Shown here: in pieces, positions 1 to 9,564 of the stretch
Layout: every line of letters starts with the position of its first letter
Numbering within the stretch: the first letter of the stretch is position 1
DNA from: Vannielia litorea
GTDB taxonomy: Bacteria > Pseudomonadota > Alphaproteobacteria > Rhodobacterales > Rhodobacteraceae
Reading direction: 5' to 3'
DNA: 32,283 bases
Assembly: GCF_018424695.1 (NCBI RefSeq)
Contig: NZ_QTNQ01000018.1
Span: 32,501-64,783 of the forward strand
The notes under the pieces: generated by a model
Seen by the model: the letters and a program-made list of their open reading frames with translations, nothing else
Databases searched by the model: none
Told to the model about the DNA's origin: nothing
Position numbers and translations under genes: made by a program

Positions 1-1901
<1,901 letters not shown>

Positions 1902-1983
1902 ATCCAGTAACAGCAAGGCCTGCTACTGATTGAAAGCCGTACTACACACACAGTGCTTGACTTGGATGATGGTTTCTTTCTCG

Positions 1984-2100
1984 GTTTGGTGGTCATAGCG
2001 CGAGCAAAACACCCAGCTCCATCCCGAACCTGGCCGTTAAGTGCCGTAGCGCCGATGGTACTGCGTCTTAAGACGTGGGAGAGTAGGTCGCCGCCAAACC
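1984..2100 (+). rRNA. rrf: 5S ribosomal RNA
   Basis: A sequence of about 117 nt follows the 23S gene by about 80 nt. Its ends pair (GGTTTGGTGG with CCGCCAAACC), forming helix I. The interior carries the conserved 5S segment CCCATCCCGAAC-like (here CTCCATCCCGAACC) and the GGGAGAGTAGG motif before the closing strand. The exact ends are estimated from the helix I pairing. Confidence 0.95.
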
Positions 2101-2180
2101 TAGTAAGAAACCGTCCTCCGTATCTCTCGAAACGATGACCAGCGCGAAAGTTCGAACGTAGCAGTCGCGCACCAAAGTGT

Positions 2181-2257
<77 letters not shown>

Positions 2258-2282
2258 ACTTTCCCAGAATTTCAGCCCTACC

Positions 2283-2307
2283 ACAGAGACGACCGGCTCT
2301 GTTTTTT
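2283..2307 (+). terminator. Rho-independent terminator of the rRNA operon
   Basis: A six-pair stem, ACAGAG at 2283-2288 with CTCTGT at 2297-2302, encloses an eight-base loop and runs into six Ts (2302-2307). It lies 25 nt past the tRNA, where the rrn transcript should end. Confidence 0.8.
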
Positions 2308-2375
2308 GGTGTTCGTCAGGTGGCTCGACCGCGTCGCTATCGCTGCTGATGCCTCCGTGCTTGGCGCTTTGTTCG

Positions 2376-2484
2376 CAAGGCTTCGCCCTTGGGCCACCGT
2401 CACAGGAAATTGCACAGGCTACCCTCTGGCGCTTTTCGAAACTTCTGCCAGAGTGCCGCTCTGACGGTCACTTGGACCGTTTTT
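2376..2484 (+). promoter_or_regulatory. Structured leader with terminator-like hairpin upstream of the EF-hand gene
   Basis: Three hairpins follow each other. The first is CAAGG/CCTTG at 2376-2391. The second is CTCTGGC at 2424-2430 pairing with GCCAGAG at 2447-2453. The third is ACGGTC at 2464-2469 pairing with GACCGT at 2475-2480 and running straight into a T5 tract (2480-2484). The last one resembles an intrinsic terminator and ends only 17 nt before the start codon at 2502. It could be an attenuator of the EF-hand gene or the 3' end of a small RNA. No clear promoter was identified, and the function is inferred. Confidence 0.4.
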
Positions 2485-2501
2485 CACAAATGGAGATACC
2501 C

Positions 2502-2744
2502 ATGAGACGAGTTGCTTTCGGCGCTCTTCTCGCCGCGTTCGCGGCCTTTCCCGCCCTCGCCGAGGTCGAAATGATCGACACGGATGGCGACAGTATGGCC
2601 TCTTTCGACGAGATGGCCGCTGTTTATGACGCGTTCACAGAGGAACAATTTTCAGCCCTCGATACAGATGGAGACGGCCTGCTTAGCGATGAGGAGCTTG
2701 TCGTAGCGGTGGAGGCCGGCACGTTGGAGACCCTCGGAGACTGA
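2502..2744 (+). CDS. Small secreted EF-hand calcium-binding protein
   Basis: The product is 80 residues. Residues 1-20 form a signal peptide (MRRVAFG, then an alanine-rich hydrophobic core ending ALA), so the mature protein is periplasmic or secreted and only about 60 residues long. Two 12-residue EF-hand loops are visible: DTDGDSMASFDE at about 26-37 and DTDGDGLLSDEE at about 54-65. Each has acidic or oxygen ligands at positions 1, 3, 5 and 12, as expected for calcium binding. An in-frame start exists further upstream (2349), but 2502 is preferred because it gives the signal peptide and has GGAGA seven bases upstream. The role is probably calcium buffering or sensing; no partner is evident. 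Confidence 0.85.
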   Translation: MRRVAFGALLAAFAAFPALAEVEMIDTDGDSMASFDEMAAVYDAFTEEQFSALDTDGDGLLSDEELVVAVEAGTLETLGD

Positions 2745-2758
2745 CCCGGGCGCCAGAC

Positions 2759-2794
2759 AAAAAAGGGGGCCGCGACGCATCTGCCGCGGCCCCC
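2759..2794 (-). terminator. Intrinsic terminator of dctP1 (minus strand)
   Basis: A ten-pair GC-rich stem (2765-2774 with 2785-2794) has a ten-base loop. It is preceded on the plus strand by A6 (2759-2764), which becomes the U tract for minus-strand transcription. It lies 20 nt beyond the dctP1 stop. There is no T tract on the plus side, so it is a poor terminator for the convergent EF-hand gene. Confidence 0.85.
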
Positions 2795-2814
2795 GATCTC
2801 GGAATGCTCTGAGT

Positions 2815-3846
2815 TCACTCTGTGTATTCGGCTATCTTGGCGCGTGCCTCGTCGATCAGCGCCTGGCCGTCGATACCCTTGGCGTTCATGTCAGCCACCC
2901 ACTCTTCGTAGATTGGCTCGGCAAGCTCGCGCCATTCGGCGGTCGCGTCCTCGTCGAGGGTGATGATGTTGTTGCCGAGGTCGACGGCGATCTGACGCGA
3001 CGGGGCGTCGGAGGCTTCCATGGTGTCACCGGCAAACATCGAGAACTCGAGGCCGGAGTTGTCGTCGATTACCTGCTGCAGGTCTTCGGGGAGGCTCTCG
3101 TACTTCTCCTTGTTCATCGCGAGAACGAAGGTGAGCGTGTAAAGAGAAACGTCCTTGAACTCGGTATGGTTCTCCACCAGCTCGGCGACCTTGAGCGAGG
3201 CGGTCACCTCCCAAGGAATGGTGGTTCCGTCAATGACGCCTTTAGAAAGCGCTTCGGACACCGCCGGAACAGGCAACCCAACTGGCGTGGCGCCAAGCTT
3301 CTCAAGCAGGATGTTCACCGTGCGCGAGCCGCCCCGGATTTTCATGCCTTCCAGGTCCGACGGCACTTCTATGGGATCTTTCGTGTGGAACATGCCAGGT
3401 CCGTGCACCCAGGTCCCCAGGATGTGGAGATCCTGAAACTCGGTGTCCTTCATGTGCTCTTCGAACATTTCCCAATAGGCGCGGCTGGCGGCCTTGGCCG
3501 TGGTCACCATGAAGGGCAGTTCAAAGACCTCGGTGCGCGGGTAGCGCCCGGGGGTGTAGCCGACGACTGTCCAGACGATATCCGCTGAGCCGTCAATCGC
3601 CTGGTCCATCAGCTCGGGAGGCTTGCCGCCGAGTTGCATCGAAGGGTAGTGCTCCACCTTGATCCGGCCATCGGACTGTTCCATTACGTCGGCAGCCCAT
3701 TTGTCGAGCACCAGCTTGGGTACGTTGGCCTGCGGTGGCAGGAACTGGTGCATCCGAAGCGTCACCTCCTGCGCAAATGCACTCGTGGCACTCAAGGCAG
3801 CCAGCGTAACGCCCCCCACGGCCCCCAAAATCTTTCTGCGATCCAT
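2815..3846 (-). CDS. dctP: TRAP transporter solute-binding protein, DctP family (copy 1)
   Basis: The 343-residue protein has a twin-arginine-like signal peptide (MDRRKILGAVGG, hydrophobic stretch, then SAFAQ). The DctP/TRAP domain follows. It includes the conserved segment MKIRGGSR at about 180, whose arginine normally salt-bridges a substrate carboxylate, and ALSKGVIDGTTIPWE at about 220-234. Such periplasmic proteins deliver organic acids to DctQM membrane subunits. No dctQ or dctM is present in the window, so this is an orphan receptor. The start at 3846 is chosen over an upstream in-frame ATG (3882) because it begins at the signal peptide and has GGAGG and GTGAGG just upstream. It is a close paralogue of the interrupted gene upstream. 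The substrate cannot be told from the sequence. Confidence 0.93.
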   Translation of the reverse strand: MDRRKILGAVGGVTLAALSATSAFAQEVTLRMHQFLPPQANVPKLVLDKWAADVMEQSDGRIKVEHYPSMQLGGKPPELMDQAIDGSADIVWTVVGYTPGRYPRTEVFELPFMVTTAKAASRAYWEMFEEHMKDTEFQDLHILGTWVHGPGMFHTKDPIEVPSDLEGMKIRGGSRTVNILLEKLGATPVGLPVPAVSEALSKGVIDGTTIPWEVTASLKVAELVENHTEFKDVSLYTLTFVLAMNKEKYESLPEDLQQVIDDNSGLEFSMFAGDTMEASDAPSRQIAVDLGNNIITLDEDATAEWRELAEPIYEEWVADMNAKGIDGQALIDEARAKIAEYTE

Positions 3847-3880
3847 CCTCACATTCCTCCCTTTGGTGTGACGGCTTTGC

Positions 3881-3886
3881 ATTATA
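3881..3886 (-). promoter_or_regulatory. Candidate -10 element of dctP1
   Basis: The minus strand reads TATAAT, a perfect -10 hexamer, 35 nt before the dctP1 start. No good -35 hexamer is seen at the usual distance, which would fit an activator-dependent promoter. This assignment is an inference. Confidence 0.4.
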
Positions 3887-3909
3887 TTGCCGATCCTGCC
3901 CTATATCGC

Positions 3910-3938
3910 ATTATCGATCCAGCAGAATTATCGATAAT
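3910..3938. promoter_or_regulatory. Candidate operator upstream of dctP1
   Basis: A perfect 12-bp palindrome, ATTATCGATAAT, lies at 3927-3938. Its left nine bases, ATTATCGAT, recur as a direct repeat at 3910-3918, with start positions 17 bp apart. The site sits between the terminator of the upstream gene and the dctP1 -10 element, where a regulator would bind. No regulator gene is adjacent. Confidence 0.45.
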
Positions 3939-3950
3939 ACTCGGGAAGCT

Positions 3951-3985
3951 GCAAACAAAAACGCCCCGCGCATGGCGGGGCGTTT
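3951..3985 (-). terminator. Intrinsic terminator of dctP2 (minus strand)
   Basis: An eleven-pair stem (3959-3969 with 3975-3985, core CGCCCCGC/GCGGGGCG) encloses the loop GCATG. On the minus strand it is followed by a T-rich tract (complement of CAAACAAAA). It lies 20 nt past the original stop codon of the interrupted dctP gene, so the two dctP genes were separate transcription units. Confidence 0.85.
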
Positions 3986-4166
3986 CCGGTGAGACGATCT
4001 TGGGTTACTGGGAGTATTCGTCGATCTTGGCGCGGGCCTCGTCAATGAGCGCCTGCCCATCGATCCCCTTGCTCTCCATGTCGGCGATCCACTCGGCGTA
4101 GACAGGTTCCGCGAGCTCTTTCCACTCTTCGGTGCCTTCGGCGTCGATCGTGATGATATTGTTGCC

Positions 4167-4168
4167 TA
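4167..4168. repeat. Target site duplication TA, left copy
   Basis: The TA at the left edge of the IS pairs with the TA at 5318-5319. IS630/Tc1/mariner elements duplicate TA on insertion. The uninterrupted site would have been CCTAGA on the plus strand, that is, TA within CTAG. Confidence 0.9.
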
Positions 4169-4204
4169 GTCACCCGGAACTGAATTTGCCATCATTGATT
4201 TGAG
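4169..4204 (+). repeat. Left terminal inverted repeat of the IS
   Basis: Compared by eye with the reverse complement of the right end, the first 11 bases are identical (GTCACCCGGAA), and 27 of the first 36 positions match, including a shared inner block TCATTG..TTGAG. Confidence 0.85.
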
Positions 4205-4222
4205 ACAAATCAGGGGGCGAGC

Positions 4223-5320
4223 ATGCGTGGACGGGCATCAGTTGCGATAGACCTCAGCGATGAGGAGCGGAGTTTTCTGGAAGCGCAGTTGCGCAGGCAC
4301 AAGGCGGAGCGGTCGCTTTCGGATCGGTGCCGGATTGTGCTGCGATGCGCAGATGGGTTGACCAGCAAAGAGGTCGCGGCGGAACTTGGTCATGCCAAGC
4401 ATACAGTCGGGAAATGGCGTAGGCGATTTGCCGAACATCGCATAGAAGGCTTGTCGGACGAATATCGTGCGGGCCGTCCGCGCACAATTTCCGACGCGCA
4501 GGTTGCCGAGATCATCAAGCAGACGCTGGAAACGACACCGAAGGACGCAACCCATTGGTCAATTCGGTCAATGGCGGCCGAGACGGGATACTCGCATACG
4601 ACCATCCGTCGCATTTGGAACGCGTTTGGTTTGCAGCCACATCGCTCGGAGACGTTCAAGCTATCCACCGACCCGCTATTCGTGGACAAGGTGCAAGACG
4701 TGGTGGGACTGTATATGTCGCCACCCAACCGGGCTATCGTATTGTGCTTGGACGAAAAGTCCCAAATCCAGGCGCTGGATCGCGAGCAGCCCGTTTTGCC
4801 AATGGCACCCGGTGTCGCAGAGCGTCGCACCCATACCTACCTGCGCAATGGGACAACATCACTCTTTGCCGCGCTGGACATCGCGACCGGGGCTGTCGTG
4901 GGCAAGTGTTACAAGCGGCACCGCGCGACAGAGTTCCTGGACTTCCTCAAGGAGTTGGACCGCAACCTGCCCGAAGGGCCGGACGTGCATCTGGTGATGG
5001 ACAACTATGCCACGCACAAGACGCCGAAGGTGAAAGCATGGTTGGCCCGCAGGCCGCATTGGCAGGTGCACTTCACGCCGACATCAGCCAGTTGGCTGAA
5101 CCAGATCGAACGCTGGTTTGCGGAACTCACTCGAAAGCAAATCCAGCGTGGTGTGCACAGATCCGTCGCTGAATTGGAGGCTGACATCATGGCCTTCATC
5201 GATGCGCATAACGATAATCCAAAACCCTACAGATGGGTCAAATCAGCCGACGAAATCCTAACCTCCGTCAAACGCTTCTGCCTCAAGACAATGAACCGAA
5301 CTTCGATTCCGGGTGACTAG
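4223..5320 (+). CDS. IS630-family transposase
   Basis: The 365-residue protein has an N-terminal helix-turn-helix region (about 30-75, with LTSKEVAAELGHAKHTVGKW), a second winged-helix or HTH-like part (about 90-140), and a DDE catalytic domain. The catalytic triad is D177 (LCLDEKS), D260 (LVMDNYATHK) and E296 (WLNQIERWF), with 35 residues between the last two. The start at 4223 has AGGGGGCGAG upstream. The stop codon TAG at 5318-5320 lies outside the IS: its TA is the duplicated target and its G belongs to dctP. The frame therefore depends on the host for termination, which works at any TA followed by G or A. Confidence 0.95.
   Translation: MRGRASVAIDLSDEERSFLEAQLRRHKAERSLSDRCRIVLRCADGLTSKEVAAELGHAKHTVGKWRRRFAEHRIEGLSDEYRAGRPRTISDAQVAEIIKQTLETTPKDATHWSIRSMAAETGYSHTTIRRIWNAFGLQPHRSETFKLSTDPLFVDKVQDVVGLYMSPPNRAIVLCLDEKSQIQALDREQPVLPMAPGVAERRTHTYLRNGTTSLFAALDIATGAVVGKCYKRHRATEFLDFLKELDRNLPEGPDVHLVMDNYATHKTPKVKAWLARRPHWQVHFTPTSASWLNQIERWFAELTRKQIQRGVHRSVAELEADIMAFIDAHNDNPKPYRWVKSADEILTSVKRFCLKTMNRTSIPGD
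5282..5317 (-). repeat. Right terminal inverted repeat of the IS
   Basis: This is the partner of the left repeat. Its outer 11 bases are TTCCGGGTGAC on the plus strand. The repeat overlaps the 3' end of the transposase reading frame. Confidence 0.85.
5318..5319. repeat. Target site duplication TA, right copy
   Basis: This is the second TA copy. It forms part of the transposase stop codon on the plus strand and of the Leu codon CTA of dctP2 on the minus strand. Confidence 0.9.
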
Positions 5321-6190
5321 ATCCTCCGCAATCTTCAGGCCGGGCGCATCAAGCTCATCCATCATCTTCCCGGCCCAAGCCGAGAACTCGGCGCCGGAGT
5401 TGGCATCGAGCGCGGCCTTGGCTTCATCCGGAAGGCTTTCGTACTTTTCCTTGTTCATCGCCAGCACAAAGCCGAGCACGTAGAGCGCATTGCCGGTGAA
5501 CTCGGTGTGGTTCGTCACAAGCTCAGAGGACTTGACGGCAGTTGTGACTTCCCAAGGGATCGTGGTTCCGTCGATCACGCCCTTGGAGAGCGCTTCGGAT
5601 ACGGCCGGAACCGGCATACCCACGGCAGTCGCGCCAAGCTTTTCGACGAGGTTGGTCACTAGTCGGGAGCCGCCGCGAATCTTCATGCCCTGCAGGTCTT
5701 CAGGGGCCTCCACCGGGTCTTTGGTGTGGATCAAGCCCGGGCCGTGCACCCACGTGCCGATGATGTGCAGGTCCTTGAACTCGGTGTCCTTCATGTGCTC
5801 TTCGAACATGTCCCAGAAGGCCATCGAGGTTGCTTCTGCGGTGGTCGCCATGAAGGGCAGCTCGAATACCTCGGATCGCGGATAGCGGCCCGGGGTGTAG
5901 CCGATCACCGTCCAGACGATGTCTGCCACGCCATCCTTGGCCTGGTCCATCAGTTCGGGCGGGGTGCCGCCGAGCTGCATGGAGGGGAAGTGCTTGATGG
6001 TCAGCGTGCCATTAGATTCTTCTGCAACCTTGGCCATCCAGGGCTCAAGGATCTGCGAAGGGACGGAGGCCTGCGGCGGAAGCATCTGGTGCAGGTTCAG
6101 CGTTTCCTGCGCCTGTGCCTGGGCGGTGAAACCCACCGAGACGAGCGCGGCGGCCCCTGCGATATTGAGAAAATTGCGGCGAGTTTTCAT

Positions 6191-6299
6191 TTGATCCTCC
6201 CAGAAACATGAAAACATGAGATCGGAGCAGATCGTTGCACAGAGGCCCTTTGCGGGCCATGAGATATTGCGCCGCCTTGATCAAATTTTTCTTGAGGTC
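6191..6299 (-). promoter_or_regulatory. Upstream region of dctP2
   Basis: This region separates the cox operon terminator from the dctP2 start and must hold the dctP2 promoter if the terminator is efficient. A TTGATC hexamer is visible on the minus strand near 6284-6279, but I could not assign a convincing matching -10. The Shine-Dalgarno GGGAGG lies just before the start at 6190. Confidence 0.3.
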
Positions 6300-6336
6300 C
6301 AAAAGCAAAGCGCCCCGCCGAAGGGGCGGGGCGCTT
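6300..6336 (-). terminator. Intrinsic terminator of the cox operon (minus strand)
   Basis: A twelve-pair stem (6308-6319 with 6325-6336, core AAGCGCCCCGCC) encloses a five-base loop. On the minus strand it is followed by a T-rich tract (complement of CCAAAAGCAAAG). It begins 20 nt after the coxM stop and so ends the cox transcript before dctP2. Confidence 0.85.
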
Positions 6337-6356
6337 GCCGTTCTTGTCGATTCGGC

Positions 6357-7145
6357 TCAGCTTGCCGCAGCGACGGCCCGCTTGGTGAGCACGCCAATCA
6401 GGTGAGCCCGATACTCGGCCGTTCCGTGCAGGTCGCTGATGAGCCCGTCGGCGGAGTGCGAGAGACCAGAGACAGCATCGGCAGAGAAGTTGCCCGCAAG
6501 CGCCTCTTCGGCCTCTGTCCAGCGAAACACACCGTCTTCGCCAGCACCCGTCACGGCCACGCCAACCCGGTCGCCGTGTTTGGCCACGAAGACGCCCACG
6601 AGGGGGAAGCGCGAGGCCGGTTGTTCGAACTTCTGGTAGTCTGAGGCCTCGGGAACCGGGAAGTCGACGCCGACGATGATCTCACCCTCTTCGAGCGCCG
6701 TGGTGAACAGCCCGTCGAAGAAGTCATCCGCCGCAATCTCGCGGCTGTTGGTGCGGATGGTCGCCCCGGTGGCCATGCAGGCCGAAGGGTAGCAGGCTGC
6801 CGGGTCGTTGTTGGCGAGGCTGCCGCCGATGGTGCCGCGGTTGCGCACGGCAGGGTCGCCGATGAGCGAGGCCAGTTTGGCAAGGCCCGCAAAGCTGCCC
6901 TTGGCTTCCTTGGCGACGGTCCCGTGAGTGGTACCGCCGCCAATCTTCATCGTGCCGCCATCCGACGACACGCCTTTCATCTCGGCGATACCGGTGAGAG
7001 ACACCAGCTTTTCGGGCATGTTGAGGCGCTGCTTGAGCGTGGGGATCAGGGTTTGCCCGCCCCCCAGTGCCTGCGCCCCTTCACTCGACAGGGCCGCAAC
7101 GGCCTCGTCGATGGTGGAGGGCTTTTCGAAGTCGAAGTCATACAT
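6357..7145 (-). CDS. coxM: Molybdenum hydroxylase FAD-binding medium subunit (CoxM-like)
   Basis: The 262-residue product belongs to the FAD-binding subunit family of CO dehydrogenase/xanthine dehydrogenase enzymes. The two FAD pyrophosphate motifs are present: GGGQT at about 28-32 (AGGQS in the family) and GTIGGSLAN at about 104-112. The C-terminal CODH flavoprotein domain follows from about 170. It passes electrons from the iron-sulfur subunit to an acceptor. It starts 12 bp after coxL with GAGGAG before the ATG and is the last gene of the operon, giving the order S-L-M that is typical of form II clusters. Confidence 0.92.
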   Translation of the reverse strand: MYDFDFEKPSTIDEAVAALSSEGAQALGGGQTLIPTLKQRLNMPEKLVSLTGIAEMKGVSSDGGTMKIGGGTTHGTVAKEAKGSFAGLAKLASLIGDPAVRNRGTIGGSLANNDPAACYPSACMATGATIRTNSREIAADDFFDGLFTTALEEGEIIVGVDFPVPEASDYQKFEQPASRFPLVGVFVAKHGDRVGVAVTGAGEDGVFRWTEAEEALAGNFSADAVSGLSHSADGLISDLHGTAEYRAHLIGVLTKRAVAAAS

Positions 7146-7157
7146 GTTCGTGTCTCC

Positions 7158-9521
7158 TCAACCGTTCATCGCTGCCCAGACCCGGGCGGGCGAGAGCGGC
7201 ATGTCGATATGTTTCACATCCTTTCCGGCGCGCTGCAATGCATCGCACACAGCGTTGACCAGGGCCGGCGGGGAGCCGATGGCCCCGGCCTCGCCGCAGC
7301 CCTTCACCCCAAGCGGGTTGTGAGTGCAGGGGGTCTGGCAGGAGTGATCCACGATGAAGTTTGGCAGGTCGGCTGCGCGGGGCATGGCATAATCCATGTA
7401 AGAGCCCGAGAGCAGCTGGCCGTCATCGTCGTAGGCGCAGTTTTCAAGCAGCGCCTGGCCGATGCCTTGGGCAATCCCGCCGTGCACCTGGCCCTCCACG
7501 ATCATCGGGTTGACAACGTTGCCGAAGTCATCCGCCGCCGCGAAGGCCAGAACCTCCACCTTGCCGGTGTCCGGGTCCACCTCGACCTCGCAGCTGTAGG
7601 CGCCGGAAGGGTAGGTGAAGTTGGCCGGATCGTAGAAGGCGGTTTCTTCCAGCCCCGGCTCGATGTCTTCGAGCGGGTAGTTGTGGGGCACATAGGCCGC
7701 GAGGGTCACATCGCCCCAGGCCACCGACTTGTCGGTGCCCGCAACGGTGAAGGCCCCGTCCTTCAGCTCGATGTCGCCCTCGGAGGCTTCCATCAGGTGC
7801 GCCGCGATCTTCTTCGCCTTGGCGATGATCTTCTCGGTTGCGCGCACCATGGCCGAGCCACCCACCGCAAGCGAGCGGGAGCCATAGGTGCCCATGCCCA
7901 TCGGGGTGTTGGCAGTGTCGCCGTGAACGATCTCCACCTGGGAGGCGTCGATGCCGATCATGTCGGCCACCACCTGCGGGAAGGCGGTTTCGTGGCCCTG
8001 GCCGTGGCTGTGCGAGCCGGTCATTACCGAGATCGAGCCGGTGGCGTTCACCCGCACTGTCGCGCTCTCATAGAGGCCCGCACGGGCGCCGAGCTGGCCA
8101 ACGAGGTTGGAGGGCGCGATGCCGCAGGCCTCGATGTAGCAGTTCACACCCAGCCCGCGCAGCTTGCCGCGGGCCTTGCTCTCTTCGGCCCGCGCCTCGA
8201 AGCCGGCGAAGTCGGCCACCTCGATGAGCTTGTCCATCGTGGCGTTGTAGTTGCCGGTGTCGTACTCCACGGCCACCGGCGTGGCATAGGGGAATTCGGT
8301 GATGAAGTTCTTCCGGCGCAGCTCGATCGGGTCCATCCCGATCTCGCGGGCGGCCTTGTCGATCACCCGCTCCAGCTGGAAGGTCGCCTCGGGGCGGCCT
8401 GCGCCGCGATAGGCATCCACCGGCACCGTGTTGGTGAAGACGGCCTTCACGTTCACGTAGATCAGCGGCGTCTTGTAGTTGCCCGCCATCAGCGTGCCGT
8501 GCAGCCACGTTGGCACCGAAGGCGCGAAGGTGGAGAGATAGGCCCCCATGTTCGCGTAGGTCTCGGTGCGCAGGGCGGTAAAGTTGCCCTCGGCATCCAG
8601 CGCCAGTTCGATCTTGGTCACGTGGTCGCGGCCATGAGCGTCGGTGATGAAGGCCTCGGAGCGTGAGCAGGTCCATTTGACCGGGCGCTTCACTTCCTTG
8701 GCGGCGAAGGTGCAGAAGGCCTCTTCGGCGTAGTGGAAGATCTTGGTGCCGAAGCCGCCGCCCACGTCGGGCGCCACAACCCGCAGCTTGTGCTCGGGAA
8801 TGCCCAGCACGAAAGCGCCCATTAGAAGGCGAATGACATGCGGGTTCTGAGAGGTGGTGTAGAGCGTGTGATCGCCCGTCGCGTCGTTGAAGTCACCAAC
8901 GGCCACGCGGGGCTCCATCGGGTTGGCGACGAGGCGGTTGTTCTTCAGCTCCAGCGTGGTGACGTGGTGTGCGGATTTGATCGCGTCATCCACCGCCTGC
9001 CGGTTGTCTTCGACAAAGCCCCAGTCGTAGCAGAGGTTGCTTGTCAGGTCGTCATGCACCTTGGGCGCGCCATCCTGAACCGCGGCCTTCATGTCGATCA
9101 CCGCCGGAAGGTCGGTGATATCCACGTCGATTGCCTCTGCGGCGTCGCGGGCCTCTTCGAGGCTTTCGGCCACGACGGCGGCAATCGGGTCGCCCACGTG
9201 GCGCACCTTGCCTTGGGCCAGCACCGGATGCGCCGGCTCCTGCATCGGCTCGCCGTGGCGGTCTGTCACCTGCCAGCCGCAGGGAAGGCCGCCAATGCCT
9301 TCGAAGTCCTTGCCGGTGAAGATGCGGACAACGCCCGGCATCCCCTCGGCGGCCGAGGTATCCACGCTGTTGAGCGTGCCATGTGCCACGTCGGAGCGCA
9401 GGAAATACACGTAGGCCTGGCCATGAATATTGATGTCGTCGGTATACTTGCCTTTGCCGGTCAAGAACCGCACGTCTTCGCGCCGCTTGGTGCTGGCGCC
9501 AATGCCACCGTCTTTGGGCAT
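7158..9521 (-). CDS. coxL: Form II CO dehydrogenase-like molybdenum hydroxylase large subunit
   Basis: The 787-residue catalytic subunit binds the molybdenum-cytosine dinucleotide cofactor. Visible motifs are GGGFGTK in the first Mo-binding part, [10 protein letters not shown] in the second, and GCGEAG near the C-terminus, whose Glu744 matches the base conserved in this family. The active-site loop reads AYRGAGR (residues 370-376). This is the form II signature; genuine form I CO dehydrogenases carry AYRCSFR, whose cysteine bridges Cu and Mo. The protein therefore lacks the copper-binding cysteine, and CO oxidation cannot be assumed. Aldehydes, purines or N-heterocycles are alternatives. GGGAGG precedes the start. 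It functions as a complex with the S and M subunits. Confidence 0.93.
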   Translation of the reverse strand: MPKDGGIGASTKRREDVRFLTGKGKYTDDINIHGQAYVYFLRSDVAHGTLNSVDTSAAEGMPGVVRIFTGKDFEGIGGLPCGWQVTDRHGEPMQEPAHPVLAQGKVRHVGDPIAAVVAESLEEARDAAEAIDVDITDLPAVIDMKAAVQDGAPKVHDDLTSNLCYDWGFVEDNRQAVDDAIKSAHHVTTLELKNNRLVANPMEPRVAVGDFNDATGDHTLYTTSQNPHVIRLLMGAFVLGIPEHKLRVVAPDVGGGFGTKIFHYAEEAFCTFAAKEVKRPVKWTCSRSEAFITDAHGRDHVTKIELALDAEGNFTALRTETYANMGAYLSTFAPSVPTWLHGTLMAGNYKTPLIYVNVKAVFTNTVPVDAYRGAGRPEATFQLERVIDKAAREIGMDPIELRRKNFITEFPYATPVAVEYDTGNYNATMDKLIEVADFAGFEARAEESKARGKLRGLGVNCYIEACGIAPSNLVGQLGARAGLYESATVRVNATGSISVMTGSHSHGQGHETAFPQVVADMIGIDASQVEIVHGDTANTPMGMGTYGSRSLAVGGSAMVRATEKIIAKAKKIAAHLMEASEGDIELKDGAFTVAGTDKSVAWGDVTLAAYVPHNYPLEDIEPGLEETAFYDPANFTYPSGAYSCEVEVDPDTGKVEVLAFAAADDFGNVVNPMIVEGQVHGGIAQGIGQALLENCAYDDDGQLLSGSYMDYAMPRAADLPNFIVDHSCQTPCTHNPLGVKGCGEAGAIGSPPALVNAVCDALQRAGKDVKHIDMPLSPARVWAAMNG

Positions 9522-9564
9522 GTTCTTTTTCCTCCCTTGGGGTGCCGGACTGAAGTCCGATATT

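Larger units (their letters stand above)
4169..5317 (+). mobile_element. IS630-family insertion sequence, 1149 bp
   Basis: The element is bounded by imperfect terminal inverted repeats starting GTCACCCGGAA at both ends and flanked by TA duplications. It carries one transposase gene and no passenger gene. The element is complete and its transposase frame is intact, so it may be recently arrived and still mobile. Its orientation is opposite to the interrupted dctP gene. Confidence 0.93.
4005..6190 (-). pseudogene. dctP: TRAP solute-binding protein gene, DctP family (copy 2), disrupted by an IS630 element
   Basis: The 5' part (6190-5318) encodes a signal peptide (MKTRRNFLNIAG...AQAQAQ) and the first 291 residues of a DctP protein. 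The 3' part (4166-4005) encodes the last 53 residues, starting GNNIITIDAEGTEEW and ending DEYSQ. Between them sits the IS element. Joining 5318 to 4166, which removes the IS and one TA copy, gives an uninterrupted 344-codon gene with CTA (Leu) at the junction, matching the paralogue downstream. As it stands, translation would run 19 codons into the IS and stop at 5258, giving a 310-residue protein lacking the C-terminal helices, probably non-functional. The start at 6190 has GGGAGGATC upstream. The central part is very similar to copy 1 (for example the GGSR and ALSKGVIDGTTIPWE segments). Confidence 0.95.

Noticed and set aside
4169..5317. Passenger or antisense genes within the IS
   Set aside because: All other frames overlap the intact transposase frame and show no features.
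6924..8666. Plus-strand 580-codon open frame
   Set aside because: It is antisense to coxM/coxL, composition is that of a high-GC shadow frame (His, Gly, Arg and Val rich), and the minus-strand genes are well recognised.
7158..9521. Form I (copper-molybdenum) CO dehydrogenase
   Set aside because: The active-site loop is AYRGAGR, not AYRCSFR, so the copper-binding cysteine is missing.
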